From: DAOMOP01 sp035444405
Lineage (GTDB): Bacteria > Pseudomonadota > Gammaproteobacteria > Burkholderiales > Rhodocyclaceae
Direction of reading: 5' to 3'
Length of the DNA stretch: 11,444 bases
Assembly (NCBI GenBank): GCA_035444405.1
Contig: DAOMOP010000134.1
Location: 1 to 11,444, forward strand
The position numbers were made by a program, and so were the translations under genes. Shown here in pieces: positions 1-6,472 of this stretch. The notes under the pieces were generated by a model. That model was not told the DNA's origin, did no database searches, and saw only the letters and a list, made by a program, of their open reading frames with translations. Within the stretch, counting starts at the first letter, position 1; the number at the start of each line of letters is the position of its first letter.

Positions 1-1429
1 GCCGGGTGTCCTCGTTGTCCTGGAAGAAGGTCAGCTCGAACTCGAACGGGCGCCCGTCCGCGCCCTCGATGATGCCGTCGCCGTCGCGGTCCGCGAAACC
101 GGCTTCGGCGAGCAGCGCGCGGGCGCGCTCGAGGTTGTATTCGATCGGCGCGAGCGAGGCGTCGTGCTGCGGCGATCGCGGGCTGAACGGGCTCACCGCC
201 GGTTCGGCGTAGCCGAGCAGCACCTCGTCGATGATGCGGCCGACGTCGGTCATGTGCGACATCGCGCGGCGCACGCGCGCGTCGGCAAAACGCGTCGGCG
301 CGTCGCCGCGCTGCTGGTTCCACGCGATGTAGTTGTAGCCCGCCGTCGGGCTCATGTACTCGAAGTGCTGCGTGCGTGCGCGCAGGTCTGCGTCGTCGAG
401 CAACTGCTGGTACTCGCGCGGACGTGCGCCATAGACGTCGATGTCCTGGTTGCGGAAGGTGGTCAGGCGGGCGCTGTCGTTTTCGATCACGCGCCACACG
501 ATGCGGTCGAAGGAGCCGTCGACCGGCCCCCAGTAACGCGGATTGCGTTCGAGCTCGACGCGCCCCTGGTCGGGCGTCCAGCGTTCCGGATCGGCGAGCC
601 GGTACGGTCCCGAGCCGAGCAGCAGGCCGCGGCTCTCGTTGAAGGTGCGCGGGTCGTCGAGATAGCGCCGGTAGAAGTGCTCGGCCAGGATCTCCATCGT
701 GCCGGCGAGCTGCAGGCTGTTGAAGTACGGCTCGGCGAACACGAACTCGACGGTGTAGTCGTCGCGTGCCGTCACGCGCTCGATCTTGGACAGATAGGCG
801 CGGCTGCGCGGCGCGGCGATCGCCTCGTTCATGATGAACTCGAACGTGAACGCGACGTCGCGCGCGGTCAGCGGCCGGCCGTCGGAGAAGCTGACGTCGC
901 GGCGCAGCCGGAACGTGATCTTCATGCCGTCGTCGGAGATCGTCCAGTCCTCGGCGACGAGCCCGCGCCATTCGAGGCTTTCGGGATCGCGCACGAGCAG
1001 CGACTCGATCACGTACGACTGCACCTCGGCGGCGTAGGCATCGGACGAGACCAGCGGCGTGATCGTGCGCAGACCCGTGCCGAAGGCGAGCATCAGCCAG
1101 TCGCCGGGCGCGTAGTCCGGCTGCGCCGCAGCGCGGCGGGCGCGCTCGAACGCATCGGGCGGTCCGTCCGCAGCCGCCGCCGCGGGCGCTGGCGCTGGCG
1201 CGCGACCGGCCACGGCCACCTGCCCGCTTCGCAGCACCTGCTCGATCTCGCGCAGCACGCCACGCGTGCGGCGGATGTCCTCGGCCTGCTCCTGCATGAT
1301 GCGCGTCATCTCGGCCATGCGCTGCCACTGCCGGTCGACCTGGATCATCACCAGCACCAGCAGCACCACCACCAGTCCGAAGCCGACCCACAGCCCCCAG
1401 CGGCTGCCTGCACCCGTTGCCGATTTCAT
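1..1429 (-). CDS. Family 5 extracellular solute-binding protein of a peptide/nickel-type ABC transporter, N-terminally membrane-anchored, C-terminus off the window
   Basis: The minus strand reads open from an ATG at 1427-1429 to the left edge: 476 codons with no stop, so the C-terminal part is missing. Residues about 11-29 form one strongly hydrophobic segment with no clear signal-peptidase site. A charged, Gln/Glu-rich stretch likely to be coiled coil follows (about 33-68), then an Ala/Pro-rich linker (76-90). The rest matches the SBP_bac_5 (DppA/OppA-like) fold in block order: an early LVSSDAYAAEVQSYVIESLL-type block, an FRLRRDVSFSDGRPLTARDV-type block, a GSGPYRL block and a DRDGDGIIEG acidic loop near the break. 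Family role: periplasmic capture of peptides or similar ligands for an ABC importer. Tethering by a transmembrane helix instead of release or lipidation is seen here and is less common. The permease genes would be expected to the left, beyond the window. The Shine-Dalgarno is weak (CAGG about 8 bases upstream). The ligand cannot be inferred. Confidence 0.9.
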   Translation of the reverse strand, partial: MKSATGAGSRWGLWVGFGLVVVLLVLVMIQVDRQWQRMAEMTRIMQEQAEDIRRTRGVLREIEQVLRSGQVAVAGRAPAPAPAAAAADGPPDAFERARRAAAQPDYAPGDWLMLAFGTGLRTITPLVSSDAYAAEVQSYVIESLLVRDPESLEWRGLVAEDWTISDDGMKITFRLRRDVSFSDGRPLTARDVAFTFEFIMNEAIAAPRSRAYLSKIERVTARDDYTVEFVFAEPYFNSLQLAGTMEILAEHFYRRYLDDPRTFNESRGLLLGSGPYRLADPERWTPDQGRVELERNPRYWGPVDGSFDRIVWRVIENDSARLTTFRNQDIDVYGARPREYQQLLDDADLRARTQHFEYMSPTAGYNYIAWNQQRGDAPTRFADARVRRAMSHMTDVGRIIDEVLLGYAEPAVSPFSPRSPQHDASLAPIEYNLERARALLAEAGFADRDGDGIIEGADGRPFEFELTFFQDNEDTR

Positions 1430-1607
1430 ACGATCTGCACCTGACCCTCGAGCATCGCGGGCCTCGCCCGCATCCGGCCTACTTTAACCCAAATCCGCCC
1501 CGCATCGCCTCCCGAGAGCCTTCGTCGCGTGCGCGCGGCAAAGGTTCAGTGCCCGCCATCGATTGACGTACCATCGGAGTCCCGTCCCCCGACCGACGCC
1601 GACTCCG

Positions 1608-2810
1608 ATGAAGACTTTTTCGCTGCGACAGCTCGCCCTTCTTGCCACCGTGTCCGCCGCCGTGCTCGCGCCACCGGCCCACGCCGCGCCGGGCTTCGAG
1701 CGCTGTCTCGCCGACCTGCGCGACGCCGCCGCTGCGCGCGGCCTCGCCCGTGCGAGCTTCGACCGCCTCACCGGGGGGCTCGAGGCCGACATGGACGTCG
1801 TCGCACTGCTCGACCACCAGCCCGAGTTCCGCACGCCGATCTGGGACTACATGGCCGGCCTCGTCGATGACGAACGCGTCGCCGACGGTCGCGCGATGCT
1901 CGAGCAGTGGCGCGACACCCTCGCGCGCATCGAGACGGCCTACGGCGTCGATGCCGAGACCATCGTCGCGATCTGGGGGGTCGAGAGCAATTACGGACGC
2001 AGCTTCGGCAAGCGGCCGGTGGTGCGCTCGCTCGCCACGCTGTCGTGCTTCGGGCGACGCCAGCCGTTCTTTCGCGGCGAATTCCTGACCACGCTGCAAA
2101 TCCTCGAAGAGGGCCACGTCGAGCCCACGGCGCTGGTCGGCTCGTGGGCCGGCGCGTTCGGCCACACGCAATTCATGCCATCGACCTTCATGCGCATCGC
2201 GGTCGACTTCGACGGCGACGGACGTGCCGACCTGATGGGCAGCGTGCCCGACGCGCTCGCCTCGACCGCGAACTACCTCAAACGCTCGGGCTGGCGCACG
2301 AACGAGCCATGGGGTTTCGAGGTCCGGCTGCCGCGCGGATTCGACGCCAGCGGCGCCGGGCGCCGCAACAAGGCGGCGCTGTCCGACTGGGCGGCGCGCG
2401 GTGTGCGCCGCGTCGATGGCGCGCCGCTCGCCGCGTCGGGCACGCCGGCCGGACTGCTGCTGCCGGCCGGCACCGACGGGCCGGCGTTTCTCGTGCTGCG
2501 CAATTTCGACGCGCTGTTCTCGTACAACGCCGCCGAAAGCTATGCGCTCGCGATCGCGCACCTGTCGGACCGCCTGCGCGGCGCGGGCCCCTTCGTGACG
2601 CCCTGGCCGACCGACGATCCAGGCCTGTCACGCGCCGAGCGCCGCGAGCTGCAGGCGCTGCTGATCGGTCGCGGCTTCGACATCGGCGAGGTCGACGGCA
2701 TCATCGGCACGAACACGCGCCGCGCCATCCAGGACCTTCAGCGCATGCTCGGGATGGAGCCGGACGGGCGCGCCGGCAGGCGCATTCTCGACGCCTTGCG
2801 CGGCGGCTGA
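1608..2810 (+). CDS. Periplasmic lytic murein transglycosylase, MltB-type (SLT_2 domain plus C-terminal peptidoglycan-binding domain)
   Basis: 400-residue protein that cleaves the MurNAc-GlcNAc bond of peptidoglycan without hydrolysis, forming 1,6-anhydroMurNAc ends. A Sec signal peptide is visible (MKTFSLRQ, hydrophobic core, APPAHA then APGF; likely cut after residue 26). The catalytic block is AIWGVESNYGRS with Glu126 as the expected acid/base, followed by the family-typical RSLATLSCFGRR, GSWAGAFGHTQFMPSTF (about 178-194) and DFDGDGRADLMGS (about 200-212) blocks. Residues about 343-398 form a PG_binding_1 domain (LLIGRGFDIGEVDGIIGTNT). The ATG at 1608 is chosen because it directly precedes the signal peptide; an in-frame TTG at 1563 would put 15 extra, Pro-rich residues before it. 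No convincing Shine-Dalgarno precedes the ATG. There is no lipobox, so it should be soluble rather than a lipoprotein like E. coli MltB. It is divergent from the solute-binding protein gene across 178 bp, where I see no clear promoter. Confidence 0.93.
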   Translation: MKTFSLRQLALLATVSAAVLAPPAHAAPGFERCLADLRDAAAARGLARASFDRLTGGLEADMDVVALLDHQPEFRTPIWDYMAGLVDDERVADGRAMLEQWRDTLARIETAYGVDAETIVAIWGVESNYGRSFGKRPVVRSLATLSCFGRRQPFFRGEFLTTLQILEEGHVEPTALVGSWAGAFGHTQFMPSTFMRIAVDFDGDGRADLMGSVPDALASTANYLKRSGWRTNEPWGFEVRLPRGFDASGAGRRNKAALSDWAARGVRRVDGAPLAASGTPAGLLLPAGTDGPAFLVLRNFDALFSYNAAESYALAIAHLSDRLRGAGPFVTPWPTDDPGLSRAERRELQALLIGRGFDIGEVDGIIGTNTRRAIQDLQRMLGMEPDGRAGRRILDALRGG

Positions 2811-2831
2811 GCGACGCTAGCCGATCTCGAT

Positions 2832-2851
2832 AATTTGACCACACGCAAATT
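2832..2851 (+). promoter_or_regulatory. Putative FNR/DNR-family binding site, distal copy, upstream of the nirS-like gene
   Basis: A perfect 6-bp inverted repeat, AATTTG and CAAATT, flanks 8 bases and is centred at 2841.5. Within it, TTGA-N6-GCAA (2835-2848) has one mismatch to the known FNR/DNR pattern TTGA-N6-TCAA. It lies 18 bp (centre to centre) upstream of a second, similar box. Binding of an FNR/DNR-type regulator is inferred from pattern and context (a nitrite reductase gene downstream). Confidence 0.55.
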
Positions 2852-2852
2852 C

Positions 2853-2866
2853 TTGACGCAGGTTAA
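2853..2866 (+). promoter_or_regulatory. Putative FNR/DNR-family binding site, proximal copy, upstream of the nirS-like gene
   Basis: TTGACGCAGGTTAA fits TTGA-N6-TCAA with one mismatch (TTAA) and is centred at 2859.5, 87 bases before the nirS-like ATG. A class II activator site sits at -41.5, which would place transcription start near 2901. The corresponding -10 region (CAAATT, 2889-2894) is only a weak match. A near copy of this box (12 of 14 bases) lies upstream of the tetraheme cytochrome gene at 4777-4790, which supports it being functional. Confidence 0.6.
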
Positions 2867-2932
2867 AGACACACTGGCCATAGGGGAACAAATTACGGTC
2901 TGGCTAAGACAGGCCACATTTGGCGACTTCTG

Positions 2933-2939
2933 AAGGGAG
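2933..2939 (+). promoter_or_regulatory. Strong Shine-Dalgarno of the nirS-like gene
   Basis: AAGGGAG lies 7 bases before the ATG at 2947. It fixes the start there rather than at an in-frame codon at 2920 that would add nine residues before the signal peptide. This is the best ribosome-binding site in the window and fits a highly expressed respiratory enzyme. Confidence 0.8.
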
Positions 2940-2946
2940 ATTTGAA

Positions 2947-4596
2947 ATGCCAGTGACACTGAAGCTTCGCAAGAGCTACACCGCCGTCATCGCGGCGATG
3001 TTGATGGGCGGGCTGACTTCCGTCGGCGGCTCGGCGATCGCGTCCGAGCCCACCCTGGACAAGGAGCAGTTCGACCGCGCCACGCTGCTGTACTTCCAGC
3101 AGTGCGCGGGCTGCCACGGGGTGCTGCGCAAGGGCGCGACCGGCAAGAATCTGGAGCCGGAAAACACCCGCAAGCTCGGCCAGCAGCGCCTCGAGCGCAT
3201 CATCGCGCTGGGCACCGAAGGCGGCATGAACAACTTCGACAAGATCTACTCGCCCGAAGACATCGCGCTGCTCGCCACCTACATCCAGATGGAACCGCCG
3301 GTGCCGCCGGAGCTGTCGCTCGAGCAGATGAAGGAGCGTGTCAAGCGTCACGTCGAGCTGGCCGACTATCCGACCAAGCCGCTGCACGGCCGCAACTGGA
3401 AGAACTTCTTCCTCGCCATCGAGCGTGACAACGGTTCGGTCGCGGTCATCGACGGCGACAAGAAGGAGCTCGTCGCCCGCATCCCGACCGGTTACGCCGT
3501 GCACGTCATGAAGGCGGTCGAGCACAACAAGGTCGCCAAGCATCCGAAGCCCGAAGAGATCGGCCGCTTCTGGTACACGATGGGCCGTGACGGCAAGATG
3601 ACCAAGATCGACCTGTGGCAAGAGCCCGAGAAGATGCTGGTCGCCGAAGTCCAGATCGCCTACGACGCCCGCGACGTCGCGGTGTCCGGCGACGGCAAGT
3701 ACGTGATCGGCGGCGGATACTGGCCGCCGCACTTCGTGATCCTCGACGCCTCGACGATGGAGCCGCTGAAGGTCGTGTCCGCGCGCGGCGTCAACGTCGA
3801 CGGTCAGTATGTCAACGAAGCGCGCGTCGCCGCCATCTACGACACCCCGCATGCGCCGACGTGGCTGGTCAACATCAAGGAGCTGGGCCAGACCTGGCAG
3901 GTCGATTACTCCGACATCGACAACCTGCGCATCGACATGATCGACAACTCGAAGTTCCTGCACGACGGCTTCTTCGATCCGACCGGCCGCTACTTCCAGA
4001 TCGCCGCGAACGCGTCGAACCAGATGGTCGTCATCGACGCCGAGGAGCGCAAGCTGGAGGCCATCATCGACACCGACCTGCGCCCGCACCCGGGCCCGGG
4101 CGCCAACTGGATCGATCCGCAGTGCGGTCCGGTGGGCGGCACGCCGCACCTGGGCGTCGGCAAGATGACCGCGTGGGGTAACGATCCGGCCAATCGTGCG
4201 AACGAAGCATGGAAGATCTGTTACGAAGTCGAGACCGACGGTCCGGGCCTGTTCATCCGCACCCATCCGAAGAGCGACTACGTGTGGATCGACCAGACCC
4301 TGCATCCGGAACCGGAAGTCCAGCAGTCGATCAAGGTCATCGACAAGAAGACCCGCGAGATCGTCAAGACCATCCGTCTGACCGAGACCGAGGGCTACGT
4401 CGCGGTGCACTTCGAGTTCAACAACGACGGCACCGAAGTCTGGGCCTCGGTGTGGAACCGCGCCGACAGCACCAAGCCGAACGGCGAGATCATCGTGTTC
4501 GACGCCAAGACGCTGGAAGAGAAGGGTCGCGTCAAGAACCTGTACGCGCCGACCGGCAAGTTCAACGTCTACAACCGTTCGAACCACGTGACCTGA
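2947..4596 (+). CDS. nirS: NirS-family cytochrome cd1 nitrite reductase (divergent form)
   Basis: 549-residue periplasmic protein; NirS family members reduce nitrite to NO using a c-haem (electron entry) and a d1-haem (catalysis). A signal peptide covers about residues 1-32 (GGSAIA then SEP). The cytochrome c domain has CAGCHGVLRKGATGK (CXXCH at 53-57), a block I recognise from NirS, with Met94 (GGMNNF) the likely sixth ligand. The d1 eight-bladed propeller follows from about 145: TGYAVH with His186 as expected proximal d1 ligand, GGYWPPHFVILD (256-267), RVAAIYDTPHAPTWLVNIKE (293-312), FLHDGF with His339, PHPGPGANW (380-388), and C-terminal PTGKFNVYN (535-543). The c-domain and C-terminal signatures favour NirS over NirN or NirF. 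Divergent points: the first distal-pocket histidine appears shifted by one residue, an extra segment lies around 190-206 (EHNKVAKHPKPEE), and the C-terminus ends RSNHVT. No haem d1 assembly genes adjoin it. FNR/DNR-like boxes precede it and a strong terminator follows. Nitrite reduction is probable, not proven. Confidence 0.85.
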   Translation: MPVTLKLRKSYTAVIAAMLMGGLTSVGGSAIASEPTLDKEQFDRATLLYFQQCAGCHGVLRKGATGKNLEPENTRKLGQQRLERIIALGTEGGMNNFDKIYSPEDIALLATYIQMEPPVPPELSLEQMKERVKRHVELADYPTKPLHGRNWKNFFLAIERDNGSVAVIDGDKKELVARIPTGYAVHVMKAVEHNKVAKHPKPEEIGRFWYTMGRDGKMTKIDLWQEPEKMLVAEVQIAYDARDVAVSGDGKYVIGGGYWPPHFVILDASTMEPLKVVSARGVNVDGQYVNEARVAAIYDTPHAPTWLVNIKELGQTWQVDYSDIDNLRIDMIDNSKFLHDGFFDPTGRYFQIAANASNQMVVIDAEERKLEAIIDTDLRPHPGPGANWIDPQCGPVGGTPHLGVGKMTAWGNDPANRANEAWKICYEVETDGPGLFIRTHPKSDYVWIDQTLHPEPEVQQSIKVIDKKTREIVKTIRLTETEGYVAVHFEFNNDGTEVWASVWNRADSTKPNGEIIVFDAKTLEEKGRVKNLYAPTGKFNVYNRSNHVT

Positions 4597-4617
4597 TGGT
4601 CTGAGTCGTAGCAGCAG

Positions 4618-4653
4618 CAGTGGGGTGCCTTGGCACCCCACTGTCGTATTTGT
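4618..4653 (+). terminator. Intrinsic terminator after the nirS-like gene
   Basis: A perfect 12-bp inverted repeat, CAGTGGGGTGCC (4618-4629) and GGCACCCCACTG (4632-4643), is separated by only TT, so the working loop is probably four bases. A modest T-containing tract (TCGTATTTGT) follows. It begins 21 bases after the nirS-like stop and separates that gene from the downstream cytochrome genes, which have their own putative promoter. The weak T tract leaves some read-through possible. Confidence 0.8.
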
Positions 4654-4776
4654 CGCAGCTGTTCAGATGTCGCATCCGACGCTCGTCCGGACGCTCCACG
4701 CGTATCGAATCGCCCACTCCCCAACGCGCCTCCGTGCAGAACATTCGGCTCACAAGAACTGGGAATGATCATGGAT

Positions 4777-4818
4777 TTGACGCGCGTTAAGGAGCCCGCA
4801 CTTGAAGTAGGGGATAGT
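4777..4818 (+). promoter_or_regulatory. Putative FNR/DNR-dependent class II promoter of the tetraheme cytochrome gene
   Basis: TTGACGCGCGTTAA at 4777-4790 fits TTGA-N6-TCAA with one mismatch and matches the box at 2853-2866 at 12 of 14 positions. It is centred at 4783.5; a class II layout predicts transcription start near 4825 and a -10 element around 4813-4818, where the sequence reads GATAGT (four of six against TATAAT). The agreement of box and -10 spacing makes this the best-supported promoter in the window. Activation by low oxygen or NO via FNR/DNR is inferred from the motif. Confidence 0.6.
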
Positions 4819-4829
4819 GCTTCCCGGAC

Positions 4830-4848
4830 GGCCCGCTTGGCCCGGGCC
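4830..4848 (+). other. GC-rich stem-loop in the leader of the tetraheme cytochrome gene
   Basis: GGCCCG (4830-4835) pairs with CGGGCC (4843-4848) around a 7-base loop. It would start about 5 bases after the predicted transcription start and 20 bases before the ATG at 4869. No Shine-Dalgarno is visible before that ATG, so the leader may affect translation, but this is speculative. Confidence 0.35.
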
Positions 4849-4868
4849 CCCAGCGTCCCGAAAACCTC

Positions 4869-5489
4869 ATGACGACCCGCAAAATGGAAAAAGACGACAC
4901 ATCGAAATCTCGCTCCGGATTGTTCTCCCAACTTACGAAGCCGACCGCCCGCTACTCGCTGGGCGGCCTGCTGATCGTGGGCTTTGCCGTGGGCATCATC
5001 TTCTGGGGCGGTTTCAACACCGTCATGGAGTGGACGAACACCGAGAAATTCTGCATCTCGTGCCACGAGATGTATGACAACGTCTATCAGGAATACAAGG
5101 AAACGATCCACTACAACAACCGCACCGGCGTGCGCGCGGTGTGCTCGGACTGCCACGTTCCGCAGGACTGGGGCCCGAAGATGCTGCGCAAGATCCAGGC
5201 CTCGCGGGAGGTGTGGGGCAAGATCACCGGCACCATCGACACGCCAGAGAAGTTCGAGGAAAAGCGTCTCGAACTCGCGCGCCGCGAGTGGAAGCGCATG
5301 CTCGCCAACAACTCGCTCGAATGCCGAAACTGCCACAGCTTCACCAGCATGGACAAGGAGAAGCAGGCCTCGCGCGCAAGCCGCCAGCACGAGCGCGCGG
5401 TCGAGGAGAACATGCCGTGCATCGCCTGCCACCAGGGCATCGCCCATGAATTGCCCGAGGGCATGACGGACGACGACTACTTCGATTAA
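4869..5489 (+). CDS. Membrane-anchored tetraheme cytochrome c, NapC/NirT family (quinol dehydrogenase type)
   Basis: 206-residue protein with a short cytoplasmic N-terminus, one membrane helix at about 31-49 (LGGLLIVGFAVGIIFWGGF) and a periplasmic domain with four c-haem motifs: CISCH 62-66, CSDCH 92-96, CRNCH 152-156, CIACH 184-188. The first is followed by EM (CHEM), the Met position that ligates haem 1 in NrfH-like members. NapC/NirT/NrfH proteins oxidise membrane quinol and pass electrons to periplasmic reductases; NirT is the member linked to cytochrome cd1, matching the upstream neighbour. About 200 residues is normal for the family. It is probably co-transcribed with the EB_dh cytochrome (52-bp gap) and separated from the nirS-like gene by a terminator and its own promoter. 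No Shine-Dalgarno is seen before the ATG at 4869; an internal in-frame ATG at 4884 is an alternative that would also keep the helix. The true partner (NirS-like, EB_dh cytochrome, or both) is inference. Confidence 0.93.
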   Translation: MTTRKMEKDDTSKSRSGLFSQLTKPTARYSLGGLLIVGFAVGIIFWGGFNTVMEWTNTEKFCISCHEMYDNVYQEYKETIHYNNRTGVRAVCSDCHVPQDWGPKMLRKIQASREVWGKITGTIDTPEKFEEKRLELARREWKRMLANNSLECRNCHSFTSMDKEKQASRASRQHERAVEENMPCIACHQGIAHELPEGMTDDDYFD

Positions 5490-5495
5490 CCTTAA

Positions 5496-5510
5496 TGGCG
5501 GCGCGCGCCA
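5496..5510 (+). other. Intercistronic hairpin between the two cytochrome genes
   Basis: TGGCG (5496-5500) pairs with CGCCA (5506-5510) around GCGCG, 6 bases after the tetraheme gene stop. No T tract follows, so it is not a terminator; it might stabilise or process the joint transcript. Confidence 0.35.
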
Positions 5511-5541
5511 CCATACAAAGTGATTGACGGGAGATAGGACT

Positions 5542-6429
5542 ATGAAGAAGACGATGATTGCCGGTTCGATCGGAGTGACGCTGGCGATGGCCCACGGCGC
5601 CGCGACGGCCGCGCCCCCGGCGGACTGGAGCAAGGTCGAGGCCACCGAGATCACCCTGTTTTATCCGGGCACGTCGCCGATGGAGTGGATTCTCGGCGAT
5701 GTGCGCATCGACCGCGTCCGCCACGGCGGCGGCCGCGCCTTCAAGCAGGGCGACACCTGTGCCGATTGCCATGCCGACGAGACCGCCGCGATGGGCGAGA
5801 AGATCGTCACCGGCGAGAAGCTCGAGGCCAAGCCGATCCCCGGCAAGCCCGGCTCGATTCCGGTCACGGTGCAGGCCACCCACGACGGCGAAACGCTGTA
5901 CATGAAGTTCACGTGGAAGCAGCCGGCCGCGGCCAACTCGCCGAAGCTCGACGAGGCCAACCCGGTCAAGGTCGCGTTCATGCTCGACGCCGGCAAGGTC
6001 GATATGGCCGATGGCAGCGGCTGCTGGGCGAGCTGCCACGGCGACTCGCGCACGATGCCCGAGGCGAGCGACACCAAGACCAAGTACATCAAGGATGGTT
6101 CGCTGGCCGGCGGCGTGTTCTACGACCTCATGCAGTGGCGCAGCGGCGAGAACAAGGCTTACAACGGCTACGTCGCCGAAGAGCGCGTGCTGAACGAGGC
6201 CGGCGACAAGCTCAGCGCCGAGGGCAAGCTCGACGGCGACACCTGGAGCGTCGTGTTCGCGCGCAAGTTCGCCGGCGGCGAAGGCGATGTCACGCTCGAG
6301 GCGGGCAAGGCCTACAACTTCGGCTTCGCGATCCACAACGAGCACACGGCCGGCCGCTACCACCACGTCTCGCTCGGCTACAAGCTCGGCATCGACGCCG
6401 ACGGCCACATCAAGGCGACCAAGCAGTAA
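5542..6429 (+). CDS. Periplasmic multihaem cytochrome with ethylbenzene-dehydrogenase-type haem-binding domain (EB_dh)
   Basis: 295-residue secreted protein. A signal peptide occupies about residues 1-24 (MKKTMIAGSIGVTLAMAHGAATA). CADCH at 73-77 is a standard c-haem site. CWASCH at 161-166 (GCWASCHGDSRTMP) has one extra residue between the cysteines (CX3CH), which may be a second, non-standard c-haem site. The remainder resembles the EB_dh / DMSO-reductase-gamma haem domain: a beta-rich body, the TVQATHDGETLYMKFTWKQP block (109-128), and a C-terminal AIHNEHTAGRYHHVSLGYKLGI block (263-284), the area that carries the lysine haem ligand in EbdC-like proteins. Relatives act as electron-transfer subunits or soluble partners of periplasmic oxidoreductases. 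The ATG at 5542 follows a GGGAGATAGG ribosome-binding region and is chosen over a TTG at 5524. It lies downstream of the NapC/NirT gene and before a strong terminator, so the two probably form an operon. Function in nitrite metabolism is inferred from position only. Confidence 0.85.
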   Translation: MKKTMIAGSIGVTLAMAHGAATAAPPADWSKVEATEITLFYPGTSPMEWILGDVRIDRVRHGGGRAFKQGDTCADCHADETAAMGEKIVTGEKLEAKPIPGKPGSIPVTVQATHDGETLYMKFTWKQPAAANSPKLDEANPVKVAFMLDAGKVDMADGSGCWASCHGDSRTMPEASDTKTKYIKDGSLAGGVFYDLMQWRSGENKAYNGYVAEERVLNEAGDKLSAEGKLDGDTWSVVFARKFAGGEGDVTLEAGKAYNFGFAIHNEHTAGRYHHVSLGYKLGIDADGHIKATKQ

Positions 6430-6438
6430 CCGGCGCCG

Positions 6439-6461
6439 GTGCCGCGGTCATGCCGCGGCAC
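6439..6461 (+). other. GC-rich stem-loop after the EB_dh cytochrome gene
   Basis: GTGCCGCGG (6439-6447) pairs perfectly with CCGCGGCAC (6453-6461) around a 5-base loop, 10 bases after the stop. No T tract follows. It lies directly ahead of the intrinsic terminator and may protect the mRNA 3' end. Confidence 0.5.
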
Positions 6462-6472
6462 GATGTGATGCG

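Noticed and set aside
164..1444. Long plus-strand open frame (426 codons) rich in Arg, Ala, Val and His
   Set aside because: It is antisense to the solute-binding protein frame, which has clear family motifs; the product has shadow-like composition and no recognisable domain.
1563..1607. TTG at 1563 as the start of the lytic transglycosylase
   Set aside because: It would add 15 Pro/Arg-rich residues in front of a normal signal peptide; the ATG at 1608 starts directly at the signal peptide.
1479..2561. 360-codon minus-strand open frame opposite the lytic transglycosylase
   Set aside because: Antisense shadow; the plus strand encodes a complete MltB-type enzyme with catalytic Glu and signal peptide.
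2829..2834. GATAAT as a -10 element before the nirS-like gene
   Set aside because: A good hexamer, but no -35 at 16-18 bp, and the start it implies would put the FNR-like box over the transcription start. It cannot be excluded as a minor promoter.
2947..4596. Reading the cd1-type protein as NirN (d1 assembly) or NirF
   Set aside because: The CAGCHGVLRKGATGK c-domain block, the PTGKFNVYN C-terminus and the length of about 550 residues match NirS better. NirF lacks the c-haem domain. The altered distal block keeps some doubt.
2893..4641. 582-codon minus-strand open frame opposite the nirS-like gene
   Set aside because: Composition (Val/Asp/Leu/Arg/His repeats) is that expected from the reverse of GC-ending codons. 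The plus frame has haem motifs, a signal peptide and a strong ribosome-binding site.
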